From assembly GCF_900128505.1 (NCBI RefSeq), contig NZ_LT669941.1:483526-547525 (forward strand): a stretch of 64,000 nucleotides of DNA, read 5' to 3'. The notes under the pieces were generated by a model, which did no database searches, was not told where the DNA came from, and saw nothing but the letters and a program-made list of their open reading frames with translations. Source of the DNA: Parabacteroides timonensis (GTDB taxonomy: Bacteria > Bacteroidota > Bacteroidia > Bacteroidales > Tannerellaceae). The number at the start of each line of letters is the position of its first letter. The stretch's first letter is position 1. Positions 18,850 to 26,885 of this stretch are shown in pieces. Made by a program: the position numbers and the translations under genes.

Positions 18850-18941
18850 AAATAATTTTTTTATTAGTATAAAGCCGACAACATCTTACCTTGAATATTC
18901 ATGTAACCAACCTTATACGTGATTTGTTTTAGATTACTCAA

Positions 18942-18973
18942 CAAAAGTAAAATGTTATTAAACAGAAGTCAAA
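18942..18973 (-). promoter_or_regulatory. katA promoter (-33 and -7)
   Basis: On the minus strand, TTTG (18970-18973) is followed after 20 nt by TACTTTTG (18942-18949), matching the Bacteroidota TTTG-N19-21-TAnnTTTG pattern. The predicted start near 18936 gives a leader of about 90 nt. Several ATAG tetramers (18973, 18986, 18994) lie just upstream. They may be regulator half-sites, but their spacing does not fit the classic OxyR pattern. Confidence 0.75.
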
Positions 18974-19017
18974 TAGGTAATTTTGATAGGTACATAGGGG
19001 CTATTTATTAATGGTTT

Positions 19018-19136
19018 GTATTAGGGGACGCAGAAAACGCAGAAAACGCAGAGTAACGCAGATAAATTATTGTTTAAAAGAAAATAAAAAGTCTGCGAGC
19101 GTCTGCGTTTTCTGCGTCATCTGCGTCCCCTAATAC
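19018..19136. repeat. Long inverted repeat built of ACGCAGA units
   Basis: Left arm 19018-19064 and right arm about 19091-19136 are near-perfect complements. Both begin GTATTAGGGGACGCAGA on their own strand and differ at 2 positions over the first 33 bases. The arms consist of tandem ACGCAGAAA-like 9-mers (four on the left, about three on the right). They enclose a short AT-rich centre. The element lies between the 3' end of the RND pump (19149) and the katA promoter and could form a stem of more than 30 bp. Confidence 0.85.
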
Positions 19137-19148
19137 GATCTGAAAGGA

Positions 19149-22100
19149 TCACTTCTTCCCCCCGGAGCTGTTGGGCGACGCTTTATCCAGCCACTTTTCC
19201 TGGATGGTTTGCATCCATTCGTAAAAGCTCGGGATGAAAGCGGTGGCGAAGATTGTATTGATCGCCATACCGAATACAACGGCTGCACCCAATGAAACAC
19301 GACTGGCTGCTCCGGCTCCGGTAGCGAACAGCAACGGCATAACACCCAACACGAAAGCAAACGAAGTCATCAGGATCGGGCGCAAGCGGACGTGTCCGGC
19401 TTCGAGAGCCGATTCGCGGATGGAATTACCGGCGGCACGGTAGTCGCGGGCAAACTCGACGATCAGGATACCGTTCTTTGCGGAGAGGGCTATCAATAGA
19501 ATAATACCGATCTGGGTGTAGACGCTGACAGGTACGCCCATAATAAAGCAACCCAGGATAGCACCCAGTAACGCAATCGGCAATCCCAGGATGGCCGCCA
19601 GCGGGCTTGTCCAACTTTCGTACTGTGCCGAAAGAACAAGGAAGGCAACCAGTAATGCCATACCGAAGATCAGGATCGTAGTCGATCCGGCTTTCGTTTC
19701 CTGATAGGCGACGGAGGTCCATTCGTAACCGAAGTTATCGCCCAGTTGTTCCTGTATCAGTTCTTCCATGGCCTGTATGGCTTCTCCGGAACTGTATTTC
19801 GGGTTGGCGATACAGGTGATGGAGGCAGAGGAATACATATTATACAGGTTGATCTGGTCCAGTCCCAACTGTTGTACGGCTTCTGTAAAGGCGGAGAAAG
19901 GAACCATTTTACCTGCGCTGTTCTCCAGGCTTAACCGCATGACATCGTCGATCACTTTCTGAGCCTGTCCGCTGGCTTCGATCTTTACCTGGTAGATGCG
20001 TCCGAACTCGACAAAGTCATTTACATAAGCGGCTCCCATATAATAACTCAACGTCGAGAAAACATCACTCAATTGTAATCCCAGCAACTGTACTTTATCG
20101 CGGTCTATGTTCAGTCGGTATTGCGGCACATTGGCCTGATACATACTGGATAAACTCAGGAGTTGAGGCTTGGTATGATAGGTTTCCAGCAGCGTTTCGA
20201 TGGCATGCTGCATTTCGGTCGGTCCCAGATTCTTGCGGTCTTCCAGTTGCAGTTGCAGGCCGCCGGAAGCACCCAGGCCAGGGATGGCAGGAGGGACCAG
20301 GGCAAATATCTGTGCTTCCTGGATACCGTAGGCTTCCCGGTTGAAGCGGGTAACGACATCTTGTGCCGTATGGCCTTTCCCTTTCCGCTCATTCCAGTTT
20401 TTCAGTACGACGAAATAGGTTCCGGCATTCGATAATTCGCCGCCTCCCATCACGGAGAAACCGCTGATACCCATATAGGTTTTGACTTCCGGATAACCGT
20501 CGAGTATCTTGTTGATCTTCCGGCTTACTTCCTGTGTACGGGGCAGACTGGCTGCCGGAGGCAACTGGGTTGAAACCAGGAAGTAACCGTCATCTTCTTC
20601 CGGAATGAAAGTAGACGGCCAGCGTATGAACATAATAGCTGCTGCGGCTGAGACGATCAGGAAGATAACCAGTGTGACGATCTGATGTTTCAGCATGCGG
20701 TCGACTACATCGTCGTAAACCTTTTGTGTCTTATCATATACTTTATTGAACGCTTTGAATACGAAAAAGGTCGGATCTTTGGTGACTTGCAGGAACAAGG
20801 CACAGAGAGCCGGCGTCAACGTCAGTGAGTTGATACCGCTCAATACGGTTGCGGCTGCGATGGTCAGGGCGAATTGTTTGTAAAGCTGCCCGGAGATACC
20901 GCCTATAAAGGTCGTCGGGATGAATACCGCCAATAAGACCAGTACGACACCGACGATCGGTCCGACAATCTCGCCCATCGCTTTGGTCACTGCTTCGCGT
21001 GCCGTATATTTTCCCGTGTCCATGTATCGCGACGAGTTCTCGACGACTACGATCGCATCATCCACCACAATGGCAATAGCCAGGATCAACCCGAACAATG
21101 TCAGGGTGTTGACCGAGAATCCCAGCGCCCCCATTACAGCCAGTGTTCCTATCAATGAAACAGGGATGGTGAGGCAAGGTATGATTACTGCCCGGAAGTT
21201 CTGGAGGAACAGGAAGATAACCAGGACGACCAATGCAGTTGTCTCCAGGAAGGTTACTAATACTTCGTCGATGGAGGCGTTTATGACTTCCGTCGTGTCG
21301 AGTGTTACATTATACTCAACACCTTGCGGCAGGGTAGCGGCTATTTCTTCCATTTTCGCCCGTACGGCTTTGGATACTTCCAGCGAGTTGGAACCCGGTA
21401 ACTGGTAGATGGCAATCGCTGCCGCCTGTTGTCCTTTTAGCTGGGAGGTCACATTGTAAGAGGAACTGCCTAGCTCAGTACGGGCGATATCTTTCAGGCG
21501 GAGTATTTTGCCGCCTTGTTCAGTCCGTATAATGATATTTCCGAACTCTTCCGGAGTAGTCAGGCGACCTTTTACCGTTAGGGTATATTGGTAAGGATTG
21601 TTTGCCTGTGCAATCGGTTGTCCGACATAACCGGCGGATACCTGCCTGTTCTGCGTAGAGATGGCCTGAAAGACCATATCAGGCGTCAGGTTACGGATAC
21701 GCATGACTTCGGGATCGAGCCAGATACGCATACTGTAACTACCGGCTCCCATGACATTAACCGAACCGACTCCCGGCAGACGGGCCAATTGGTCGGTCAG
21801 GTTCAAGCTGGCATAGTTACTCAGGTAGAGCCCGTCATAGAGGGGATCTTTAGAGGTCAGTGAAAGCATCATCACAATGTTCGACGATTGTTTGCGGGTT
21901 GTGATACCTTGTACGATCACGGCTTCCGGAAGGCTGCTTTGCGCAATGCTGACACGGTTCTGTACCATGACGGTCGCCATGTCGATATCCGTACCGACCG
22001 CGAATGTGATGGTCAGTGAATAGGCTCCTGAACTGGAGGAATTGGAACTCATATAGAGCATTCCGTCCACCCCGTTCACCTGTTGTTCGATCGGTAATCC

Positions 22101-22283
22101 GACGGTCTGTGAGACCGTTTGTGCATCCGCCCCCGGATAAACTGCCGAGACCTGTACGGTAGGCGGCGTGATATCCGGATATTGGGCGATGGGTAATACG
22201 TTGAGTGTAACCAATCCCGCTACCACAATAATCAGGGCAAGAACGGTGGCAAAGATCGGTCTGTTTATAAAGAATTTTACCAT
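19149..22283 (-). CDS. AcrB/MexB-type (HAE1) RND multidrug efflux pump
   Basis: A 1044-residue inner-membrane drug/proton antiporter of standard length. It has the N-terminal helix with FINRPIFATVLALIIVVAG, the porter domain, and the proton-relay motif GLILAIAIVVDDAIVVVEN in the fourth membrane helix, with its partner region GIILLIALSAKNGILIVEFA. HAE1 pumps expel hydrophobic drugs, bile salts or dyes. It is the last gene of a TolC-adaptor-pump operon; the adaptor ends 8 bp upstream. Substrates cannot be read from the sequence. Confidence 0.95.
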   Translation of the reverse strand: MVKFFINRPIFATVLALIIVVAGLVTLNVLPIAQYPDITPPTVQVSAVYPGADAQTVSQTVGLPIEQQVNGVDGMLYMSSNSSSSGAYSLTITFAVGTDIDMATVMVQNRVSIAQSSLPEAVIVQGITTRKQSSNIVMMLSLTSKDPLYDGLYLSNYASLNLTDQLARLPGVGSVNVMGAGSYSMRIWLDPEVMRIRNLTPDMVFQAISTQNRQVSAGYVGQPIAQANNPYQYTLTVKGRLTTPEEFGNIIIRTEQGGKILRLKDIARTELGSSSYNVTSQLKGQQAAAIAIYQLPGSNSLEVSKAVRAKMEEIAATLPQGVEYNVTLDTTEVINASIDEVLVTFLETTALVVLVIFLFLQNFRAVIIPCLTIPVSLIGTLAVMGALGFSVNTLTLFGLILAIAIVVDDAIVVVENSSRYMDTGKYTAREAVTKAMGEIVGPIVGVVLVLLAVFIPTTFIGGISGQLYKQFALTIAAATVLSGINSLTLTPALCALFLQVTKDPTFFVFKAFNKVYDKTQKVYDDVVDRMLKHQIVTLVIFLIVSAAAAIMFIRWPSTFIPEEDDGYFLVSTQLPPAASLPRTQEVSRKINKILDGYPEVKTYMGISGFSVMGGGELSNAGTYFVVLKNWNERKGKGHTAQDVVTRFNREAYGIQEAQIFALVPPAIPGLGASGGLQLQLEDRKNLGPTEMQHAIETLLETYHTKPQLLSLSSMYQANVPQYRLNIDRDKVQLLGLQLSDVFSTLSYYMGAAYVNDFVEFGRIYQVKIEASGQAQKVIDDVMRLSLENSAGKMVPFSAFTEAVQQLGLDQINLYNMYSSASITCIANPKYSSGEAIQAMEELIQEQLGDNFGYEWTSVAYQETKAGSTTILIFGMALLVAFLVLSAQYESWTSPLAAILGLPIALLGAILGCFIMGVPVSVYTQIGIILLIALSAKNGILIVEFARDYRAAGNSIRESALEAGHVRLRPILMTSFAFVLGVMPLLFATGAGAASRVSLGAAVVFGMAINTIFATAFIPSFYEWMQTIQEKWLDKASPNSSGGKK

Positions 22284-22290
22284 GACGTTC

Positions 22291-23406
22291 TTATTTTATG
22301 GGGGTAATACTCATTCCGTCCCTAACTTTCAATAAAGCGGTGGTGACGTAACGTTCGTTCGGTTCGATCCCGCTGATGACCTGCCGCAGCGTGTCGTCCA
22401 CCAGTTGTCCCGGTTCTATATGGCGGTATCGTACGATATTGGAATCATTGACAATATAAAGGTATTTTCCCAGCTGGTCGGTACCGATGGAGGCATCGCG
22501 CACCAGGACGGCGTCTTTCTTCTCGCTGTAAGGGAGGGTGATGGTGACGTATAATCCGCTTTTCAATTCCCCGTTCTTATTATCGAGATTGGCACGGACA
22601 TTCAGTGTTCCGGTCGAGAGGTCTACGTTAGGCGAAAGGTAATCCAGCCGGCCTGTGTAGTTCTGCCGTCCGTTATCTCCCAGATGTACGGAGATTGTTT
22701 CGGGAAGTTTCACGGTGGAGTCGTTCTGGGCGGCTGTGATCATCATCTTCATAAACTGGTTGTCCTCGATGTTGAAGTTTACATACATCAGGTCGTCTTT
22801 ATACAAAGTGGCCAGTGTGACAGGTTGGGCCGCTCCGTTTATATAGTTGCCGATATCGTAGCTGGCGCGGGTGATCCGTCCGTCGAACGGGGCGCGGATA
22901 TAGCAATATCCCAGATTGGTGCGGGCAGTATTCAGTTCGGCTTCCGAATTACGTACGGAGGCTTCCATCTCTGCCACGGTCGATTGAGCCTGCAAGACCT
23001 GGATCTGGCTGACGGCCCCGCTTTTGGCTGCTTCTTTCATTCGCTCATAATTACTCTGGGCATAGTCCAGTTGAGCTTTAGAAGTTTTCAGTGCAGCTTC
23101 CGCCTGGGTGACATTATCTTTGTAGGTATCCGGTTCGATCACGAAGATGAGGTCTCCTTTCCTGACTTTACTGCCTGGTTTGAGATGTGAAGTCTGAAGG
23201 TATCCGTTTACGCGGGATACGAGGTTTACCATCAACTCGGAGCTTAAATAACCCGGATAATCTTTAGTCAATGTAATATCTTTAATCTCCGGTGTTGTTA
23301 CGCTGATGGACGGGGCAGGCATTTCTGTCGGCTGCTTTTTCCCTTTGCAGGATGCCAGCAGAAGGAGAGACAGGGAGACTAGGGCGATTTTAGTTGTTGT
23401 ATTCAT
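22291..23406 (-). CDS. RND efflux periplasmic adaptor lipoprotein (AcrA/MexA type)
   Basis: A 371-residue lipoprotein with lipobox LLLASC (Cys 20), a lipoyl half (VSRVNGYLQTSHLKPGSKVRKG), a coiled-coil hairpin (about 95-160), the second lipoyl half and barrel (YIRAPFDGRITRASYDIGNYI), and a C-terminal membrane-proximal domain. The frame is open 32 codons further upstream. That extension runs into a 22-bp tandem repeat and lacks a signal, so the Met at 23406 is the start. It connects the pump with the TolC-like protein upstream. Confidence 0.93.
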   Translation of the reverse strand: MNTTTKIALVSLSLLLLASCKGKKQPTEMPAPSISVTTPEIKDITLTKDYPGYLSSELMVNLVSRVNGYLQTSHLKPGSKVRKGDLIFVIEPDTYKDNVTQAEAALKTSKAQLDYAQSNYERMKEAAKSGAVSQIQVLQAQSTVAEMEASVRNSEAELNTARTNLGYCYIRAPFDGRITRASYDIGNYINGAAQPVTLATLYKDDLMYVNFNIEDNQFMKMMITAAQNDSTVKLPETISVHLGDNGRQNYTGRLDYLSPNVDLSTGTLNVRANLDNKNGELKSGLYVTITLPYSEKKDAVLVRDASIGTDQLGKYLYIVNDSNIVRYRHIEPGQLVDDTLRQVISGIEPNERYVTTALLKVRDGMSITPIK

Positions 23407-23471
23407 ATTTATAATTATTAGTTTTGTGGATGATCTCTTCATCCCGGCGTTATTGGATAACTGACTTTGTG

Positions 23472-23563
23472 TTTTGCCATACCTATGGCAGAACTCTGCC
23501 AAGCCTGTGGCAAGACTCTGCCAAGCTGATGGCAGGGCTCTGCCATGCCTGTGGCAAAATCAT
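23472..23563. repeat. 22-bp dyad array 1 (TGGCA/TGCCA)
   Basis: Three full 22-bp units (23484-23505, 23506-23527, 23528-23549) are flanked by partial units on both sides. Each unit has TGGCA and TGCCA as alternating half-sites exactly 11 bp apart; unit 1 holds the palindrome TGGCAGAACTCTGCCA. The ends of the whole array are also inverted (TTTTGCCA at the left, TGGCAAAA at the right). It fills the gap between tolC and the adaptor gene, starting 14 bp after the tolC stop. Confidence 0.9.
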
Positions 23564-23576
23564 TTGATGCAGGATC

Positions 23577-24977
23577 TCAATCACTACTCCAGCCTCCGCC
23601 GAGCGCCTGATATAGCATTATCAGGTTGAGCAGCGAGGAGCCTTTCGCTTGCGTCAATTGATTCTCGTAGGAGAGCAGGGAGCGTTGCGCGTCCAGTACG
23701 TTCTGGAAAGGCGTCAGTCCCTGTTTATAGAGGTCGAGTGACAGGTCGAGCGTCTGCTGTCCCTGGTTGACTACTTCGCGGAGGGCAACGATCTGTTTGA
23801 CCGAGTTCTTATAGGCATTCATTGCATTGTCGACTTCCTGTACGGAGGTGAGCACCGTCTGGTTGAATTGGCGTATCGTCTCATCCAGCTGGGCTTTGGC
23901 AAGCCGCGTGGATTGTGCCAGTTTCCCTCCCTGGAAGAAATTCCAAGAGATAGCCGGGGCGATCTCGTAAGTCAGGCTGTTGTGATTAGCAATCTTATCG
24001 ATATCATGCGATGCAAACCCGATCGAACCTTTGACAAAGACCTGAGGCCACCAGTCAGATTTAGATGCTCCCAAAGTGGCAGCCTGTGCATTTACCTGGC
24101 GTTCGGCAGAACGGATATCCGGCCGGCGGAGAAGCAGATTGGCGGGGATACCGATGCCGACCGTCTCGATGTAATTGGGCAATGGGCGAGGTGTATCCAT
24201 CAGGTGTTTTACATCCTGGGGATATAATCCCATCAATACGGCGAGCGAATTGGTATATTGGATAATGCCTGCTTCCAGTGCCGGCAATGACGCCTTGGTG
24301 CTGTAATAGACCGATTGCGCCTGTGCCACATCCAGCTTGGAGACAAGCCCGGTTTCATATCTTTTCTTTGTGATCTCTACGACGGCTTGCTGAGACAGGC
24401 AGTTTTGTGTCACTACCTCCATTTCCTGCTGCATCTCCCTCAGATTGATATAAGCCGTAGCCACCTGGGCACAAAGGGAAACCATCACGGCATTATACTC
24501 TTCTTTCGACGCAGCAAAGTTTTCTTTTTGTGCTTTCACCCGGTTACGGATACTGCCGAATACATCCAGTTCCCAGCTCATGGAGAGTGCAGCATCGGCA
24601 TATTGGCTCGTTGTCTGTGGCAGGCTACTGGTGTTGCCGCTGGTCTGCTGTCGGTTCCATCCGGCAGAAAGTCCGAGGGTAGGTGCGTAGCTACCTTGCT
24701 GTATACGAAGATTGGCTTTCGCCATCGCGATACGATCGGCCGCCATTTGCACAGAATAGTTCTGTTTCACGGCTACGTCGATCAGGGAGTCCAATACCGG
24801 ATCATTAAAGTTTCTCCACCAGTTATCTTCAACGGGGAGAGTCTGTTGGAAATTACTGTCGTTCTCCTGCCACGCTTCCGGCAATGCGTGATCGAGGTAC
24901 TTATGCTCCGTCTGTGCCATTAGCGTCATTGGGAAAAAAAGACAGAGCATAGCATAACACCATGTACTTATGTGCAT
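23577..24977 (-). CDS. TolC/NodT-type outer-membrane efflux protein
   Basis: A 466-residue outer-membrane factor with a signal peptide (about 1-21, ending LMAQ) and two TolC repeats. Characteristic segments are SWELDVFGSIRNRV and RRPDIRSAERQVNAQAATLG, typical of NodT-like proteins. It is the first gene of the drug-type RND operon. The start at 24977 gives the signal peptide. The gene diverges from the FKBP gene, with about 100 bp between them. Confidence 0.94.
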   Translation of the reverse strand: MHISTWCYAMLCLFFPMTLMAQTEHKYLDHALPEAWQENDSNFQQTLPVEDNWWRNFNDPVLDSLIDVAVKQNYSVQMAADRIAMAKANLRIQQGSYAPTLGLSAGWNRQQTSGNTSSLPQTTSQYADAALSMSWELDVFGSIRNRVKAQKENFAASKEEYNAVMVSLCAQVATAYINLREMQQEMEVVTQNCLSQQAVVEITKKRYETGLVSKLDVAQAQSVYYSTKASLPALEAGIIQYTNSLAVLMGLYPQDVKHLMDTPRPLPNYIETVGIGIPANLLLRRPDIRSAERQVNAQAATLGASKSDWWPQVFVKGSIGFASHDIDKIANHNSLTYEIAPAISWNFFQGGKLAQSTRLAKAQLDETIRQFNQTVLTSVQEVDNAMNAYKNSVKQIVALREVVNQGQQTLDLSLDLYKQGLTPFQNVLDAQRSLLSYENQLTQAKGSSLLNLIMLYQALGGGWSSD

Positions 24978-25041
24978 AATTTTTTGTTTAGATTTAATTC
25001 ATAACAGCAAAAGGAAGGGATTGGTTTTAAATGAAATGGGT

Positions 25042-25049
25042 TATCTTTG
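25042..25049 (+). promoter_or_regulatory. -7 box for the FKBP gene
   Basis: TATCTTTG fits TAnnTTTG and lies about 30 bp before the ATG, giving a leader of about 25 nt that contains an AGGAAGG ribosome site. A TTG at 25021 is a weak -33 candidate (18-nt spacing). Confidence 0.55.
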
Positions 25050-25079
25050 CCGACAAAGTGAAATTAACAGGAAGGAAAT

Positions 25080-25487
25080 ATGGCCAAAAATAAGAAGGAA
25101 GAGTATAAAGAAAAGAATATTCAATTCCTAACGGAGATTGCTTTGCAGGAAGGCGTTGTAAAGTTACCGGGAGGTGTGTTATATAAAGTGGTGGAGCAGG
25201 GGACAGGTACTGTTTCTCCACAACCGAGCAGTGTCGTTTCCGTTCATTACCGCGGAACGTTGATCGATGGTCGTGAGTTCGATAACTCCCGGCAGCGCAA
25301 TTGTCCTGAGGCATTTCGCCTGAATCAGGTGATAGATGGATGGCAACAGGCGCTTCAACAAATGCATGTGGGAGATAAGTGGATCATATATATTCCTTAT
25401 ACATTGGGATATGGTAATCGCCCGTCGGGTCCGATTCCTGCTTTCTCCACATTGATCTTCGAGGTGGAATTACTGGGTATATCTTAA
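25080..25487 (+). CDS. FKBP-type peptidyl-prolyl cis-trans isomerase (cytoplasmic)
   Basis: A 135-residue single-domain FKBP. A short charged N-terminus (1-35) leads into the FKBP fold with VSVHYRGTLIDGREFDNS, a central VIDGWQQALQQMHVGDKW and the closing YGNRPSGPIPAFSTLIFEVELL. No signal peptide is present, unlike many Bacteroidales FKBPs, so it should act in the cytoplasm. It has a good ribosome site (AGGAAGG). It diverges from the RND operon. Confidence 0.92.
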   Translation: MAKNKKEEYKEKNIQFLTEIALQEGVVKLPGGVLYKVVEQGTGTVSPQPSSVVSVHYRGTLIDGREFDNSRQRNCPEAFRLNQVIDGWQQALQQMHVGDKWIIYIPYTLGYGNRPSGPIPAFSTLIFEVELLGIS

Positions 25488-25514
25488 TTACCGCCGTAAT
25501 AGCTACGGCGGTAA
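25488..25514. terminator. Perfect 11-bp hairpin after the FKBP stop
   Basis: TTACCGCCGTA (25488-25498) and TACGGCGGTAA (25504-25514) pair perfectly around a 5-nt loop, starting at the base after the stop codon. No T-run follows on either strand, so simple intrinsic termination is uncertain. It separates two convergent genes. Confidence 0.6.
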
Positions 25515-25532
25515 CAAGAATTCATCGATCTG

Positions 25533-26618
25533 TCATTTCAGATAGTTGTTGAAGAATATTTCTATCTTGTCGAAAGGGATTATATCCATACGGTCGTATA
25601 AATCTACATGACTTGCTCCGGGGATAATCATTAGTTCTTTATTGTCGCCCTGTAACTTTTTGAAAGCATCTTCACTGAAATAGCGAGAGTGAGCTTTCTC
25701 TCCATGCATTACAAGTACGGCACTGCGGATCTCATCGCTGTATGAAAGCAGCGGCATGTTGATGAACGGCAAAGCCGATGTTTTGTTCCAGCCATTATTC
25801 GAGTTGAGTGAGCGGGGATGATAACCGCGTTCGGTCTTGTAGTAGTCGTAGTAGTCCTTCACAAACTGTGGAGCATCGGCGGGTAGCGGATCGATTACAC
25901 CACCGGCAAGCGCATACGTACCGTTCTTTGCATCCTCTGTCCGTTGAGCGTTGAGTTGTTTGCGGAGTTCGTAACGGGCATCGGCATCCATCGAGTCGAA
26001 ATAACCGTTGGCATTGACGCGACTCATGTCGTACATTGTCGAAGTTACCGTTGCTTTGATGCGGGTATCGATAGCCGCCGCATTGAGGGCTAAGCCACCC
26101 CAACCACAGATCCCGAGGATACCGATACGTTCGGTATCGACGTCGTCGCGTGTCGATAGGTAATCGACTGCCGCACTGAAATCCTCGGTATTGATGTCGG
26201 GAGAAGCTACATATCGGGGTTCACCTCCACTTTCGCCTGTATACGAAGGATCGAAAGCGATGGTCAGGAATCCACGCTCGGCAAGCGTCTGCGCATAAAG
26301 ACCCGACGACTGTTCCTTTACTGCACCGAACGGGCCTGAGACAGCGATGGCAGCTAGTTTGCCGACTGCATTTTTCGGTACATACAAATCTGCTGTAAGC
26401 GTGATGCCGTAGCGGTTGCGAAAGGATACTTTACTGTGATTTACATTGTTGCTTTGTGGGAATACTTTGTCCCATACCTGCGTTAAATTCTGATTTTCGT
26501 CCATCGTTATATCTGTATTAAAATTGTTACTTGCTGTTTCGGATGCATCCATCGTTGCAACAATATAAAAGCATGCGACCATTGCTATGCGTAGTTTCCT
26601 GAATGAATTTCTTGCCAT
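25533..26618 (-). CDS. Alpha/beta hydrolase with Cys in the nucleophile elbow
   Basis: A 361-residue alpha/beta hydrolase related to the dienelactone hydrolase/YcjY group. The nucleophile elbow reads GILGICGWGGLALNA, with Cys where Ser is usual, as in dienelactone hydrolases. A conserved VLVMHGEKAHSRYFSE segment and the C-terminal PGASHVDLYD would supply the acid and His. Using the Met at 26618 gives a possible signal peptide (basic RKLR, then a hydrophobic stretch). The frame extends to 26663, but a minus-strand TAATTTTG (-7 box) at 26668-26675 would place the transcript start near that upstream Met, favouring the shorter form. The substrate is unknown. Confidence 0.8.
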   Translation of the reverse strand: MARNSFRKLRIAMVACFYIVATMDASETASNNFNTDITMDENQNLTQVWDKVFPQSNNVNHSKVSFRNRYGITLTADLYVPKNAVGKLAAIAVSGPFGAVKEQSSGLYAQTLAERGFLTIAFDPSYTGESGGEPRYVASPDINTEDFSAAVDYLSTRDDVDTERIGILGICGWGGLALNAAAIDTRIKATVTSTMYDMSRVNANGYFDSMDADARYELRKQLNAQRTEDAKNGTYALAGGVIDPLPADAPQFVKDYYDYYKTERGYHPRSLNSNNGWNKTSALPFINMPLLSYSDEIRSAVLVMHGEKAHSRYFSEDAFKKLQGDNKELMIIPGASHVDLYDRMDIIPFDKIEIFFNNYLK

Positions 26619-26667
26619 ACTTTTAATGTTTAATTGTGTAAAGTCATTCTTTATAAGTTTCATGTTA

Positions 26668-26675
26668 CAAAATTA
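26668..26675 (-). promoter_or_regulatory. -7 box upstream of the alpha/beta hydrolase
   Basis: The minus-strand sequence TAATTTTG matches TAnnTTTG. The predicted start near 26662 leaves a leader of about 44 nt before the Met at 26618. No convincing -33 element is seen at 19-21 nt. Confidence 0.4.
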
Positions 26676-26810
26676 AAGGATTAAAGCAAGCGGCTTTGTA
26701 CCAAAATCAATGATAGATTTACCTGATTTACGGATTTATTACATCTAGCGAATACAGACGGGTGAACTGGTGGAGAATAGTAGTAGAAAAGGAGTAAATA
26801 TCGGTAAAAA

Positions 26811-26846
26811 GAAAAAGTACGGAGTAAATGTCTTACCCCGTACTTT
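26811..26846 (-). terminator. Intrinsic terminator of the malic enzyme gene
   Basis: AAAGTACGG (26814-26822) pairs with CCGTACTTT (26838-26846). On the minus strand the stem is followed by a T-rich tail (CTTTTTCTTTTTA). It lies 40 bp past the stop codon. Confidence 0.75.
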
Positions 26847-26885
26847 CTTATGTTTTAGTAAAATAGAAACCTATTGTTACTTTAT

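Noticed and set aside
18973..19004. OxyR binding site upstream of katA
   Set aside because: Several ATAG/CTAT tetramers are present, but their spacing does not follow the 11-bp pattern of OxyR sites.
23407..23502. N-terminal extension of the RND adaptor
   Set aside because: It covers part of the 22-bp array and lacks a signal peptide. The Met at 23406 gives a proper lipoprotein signal.
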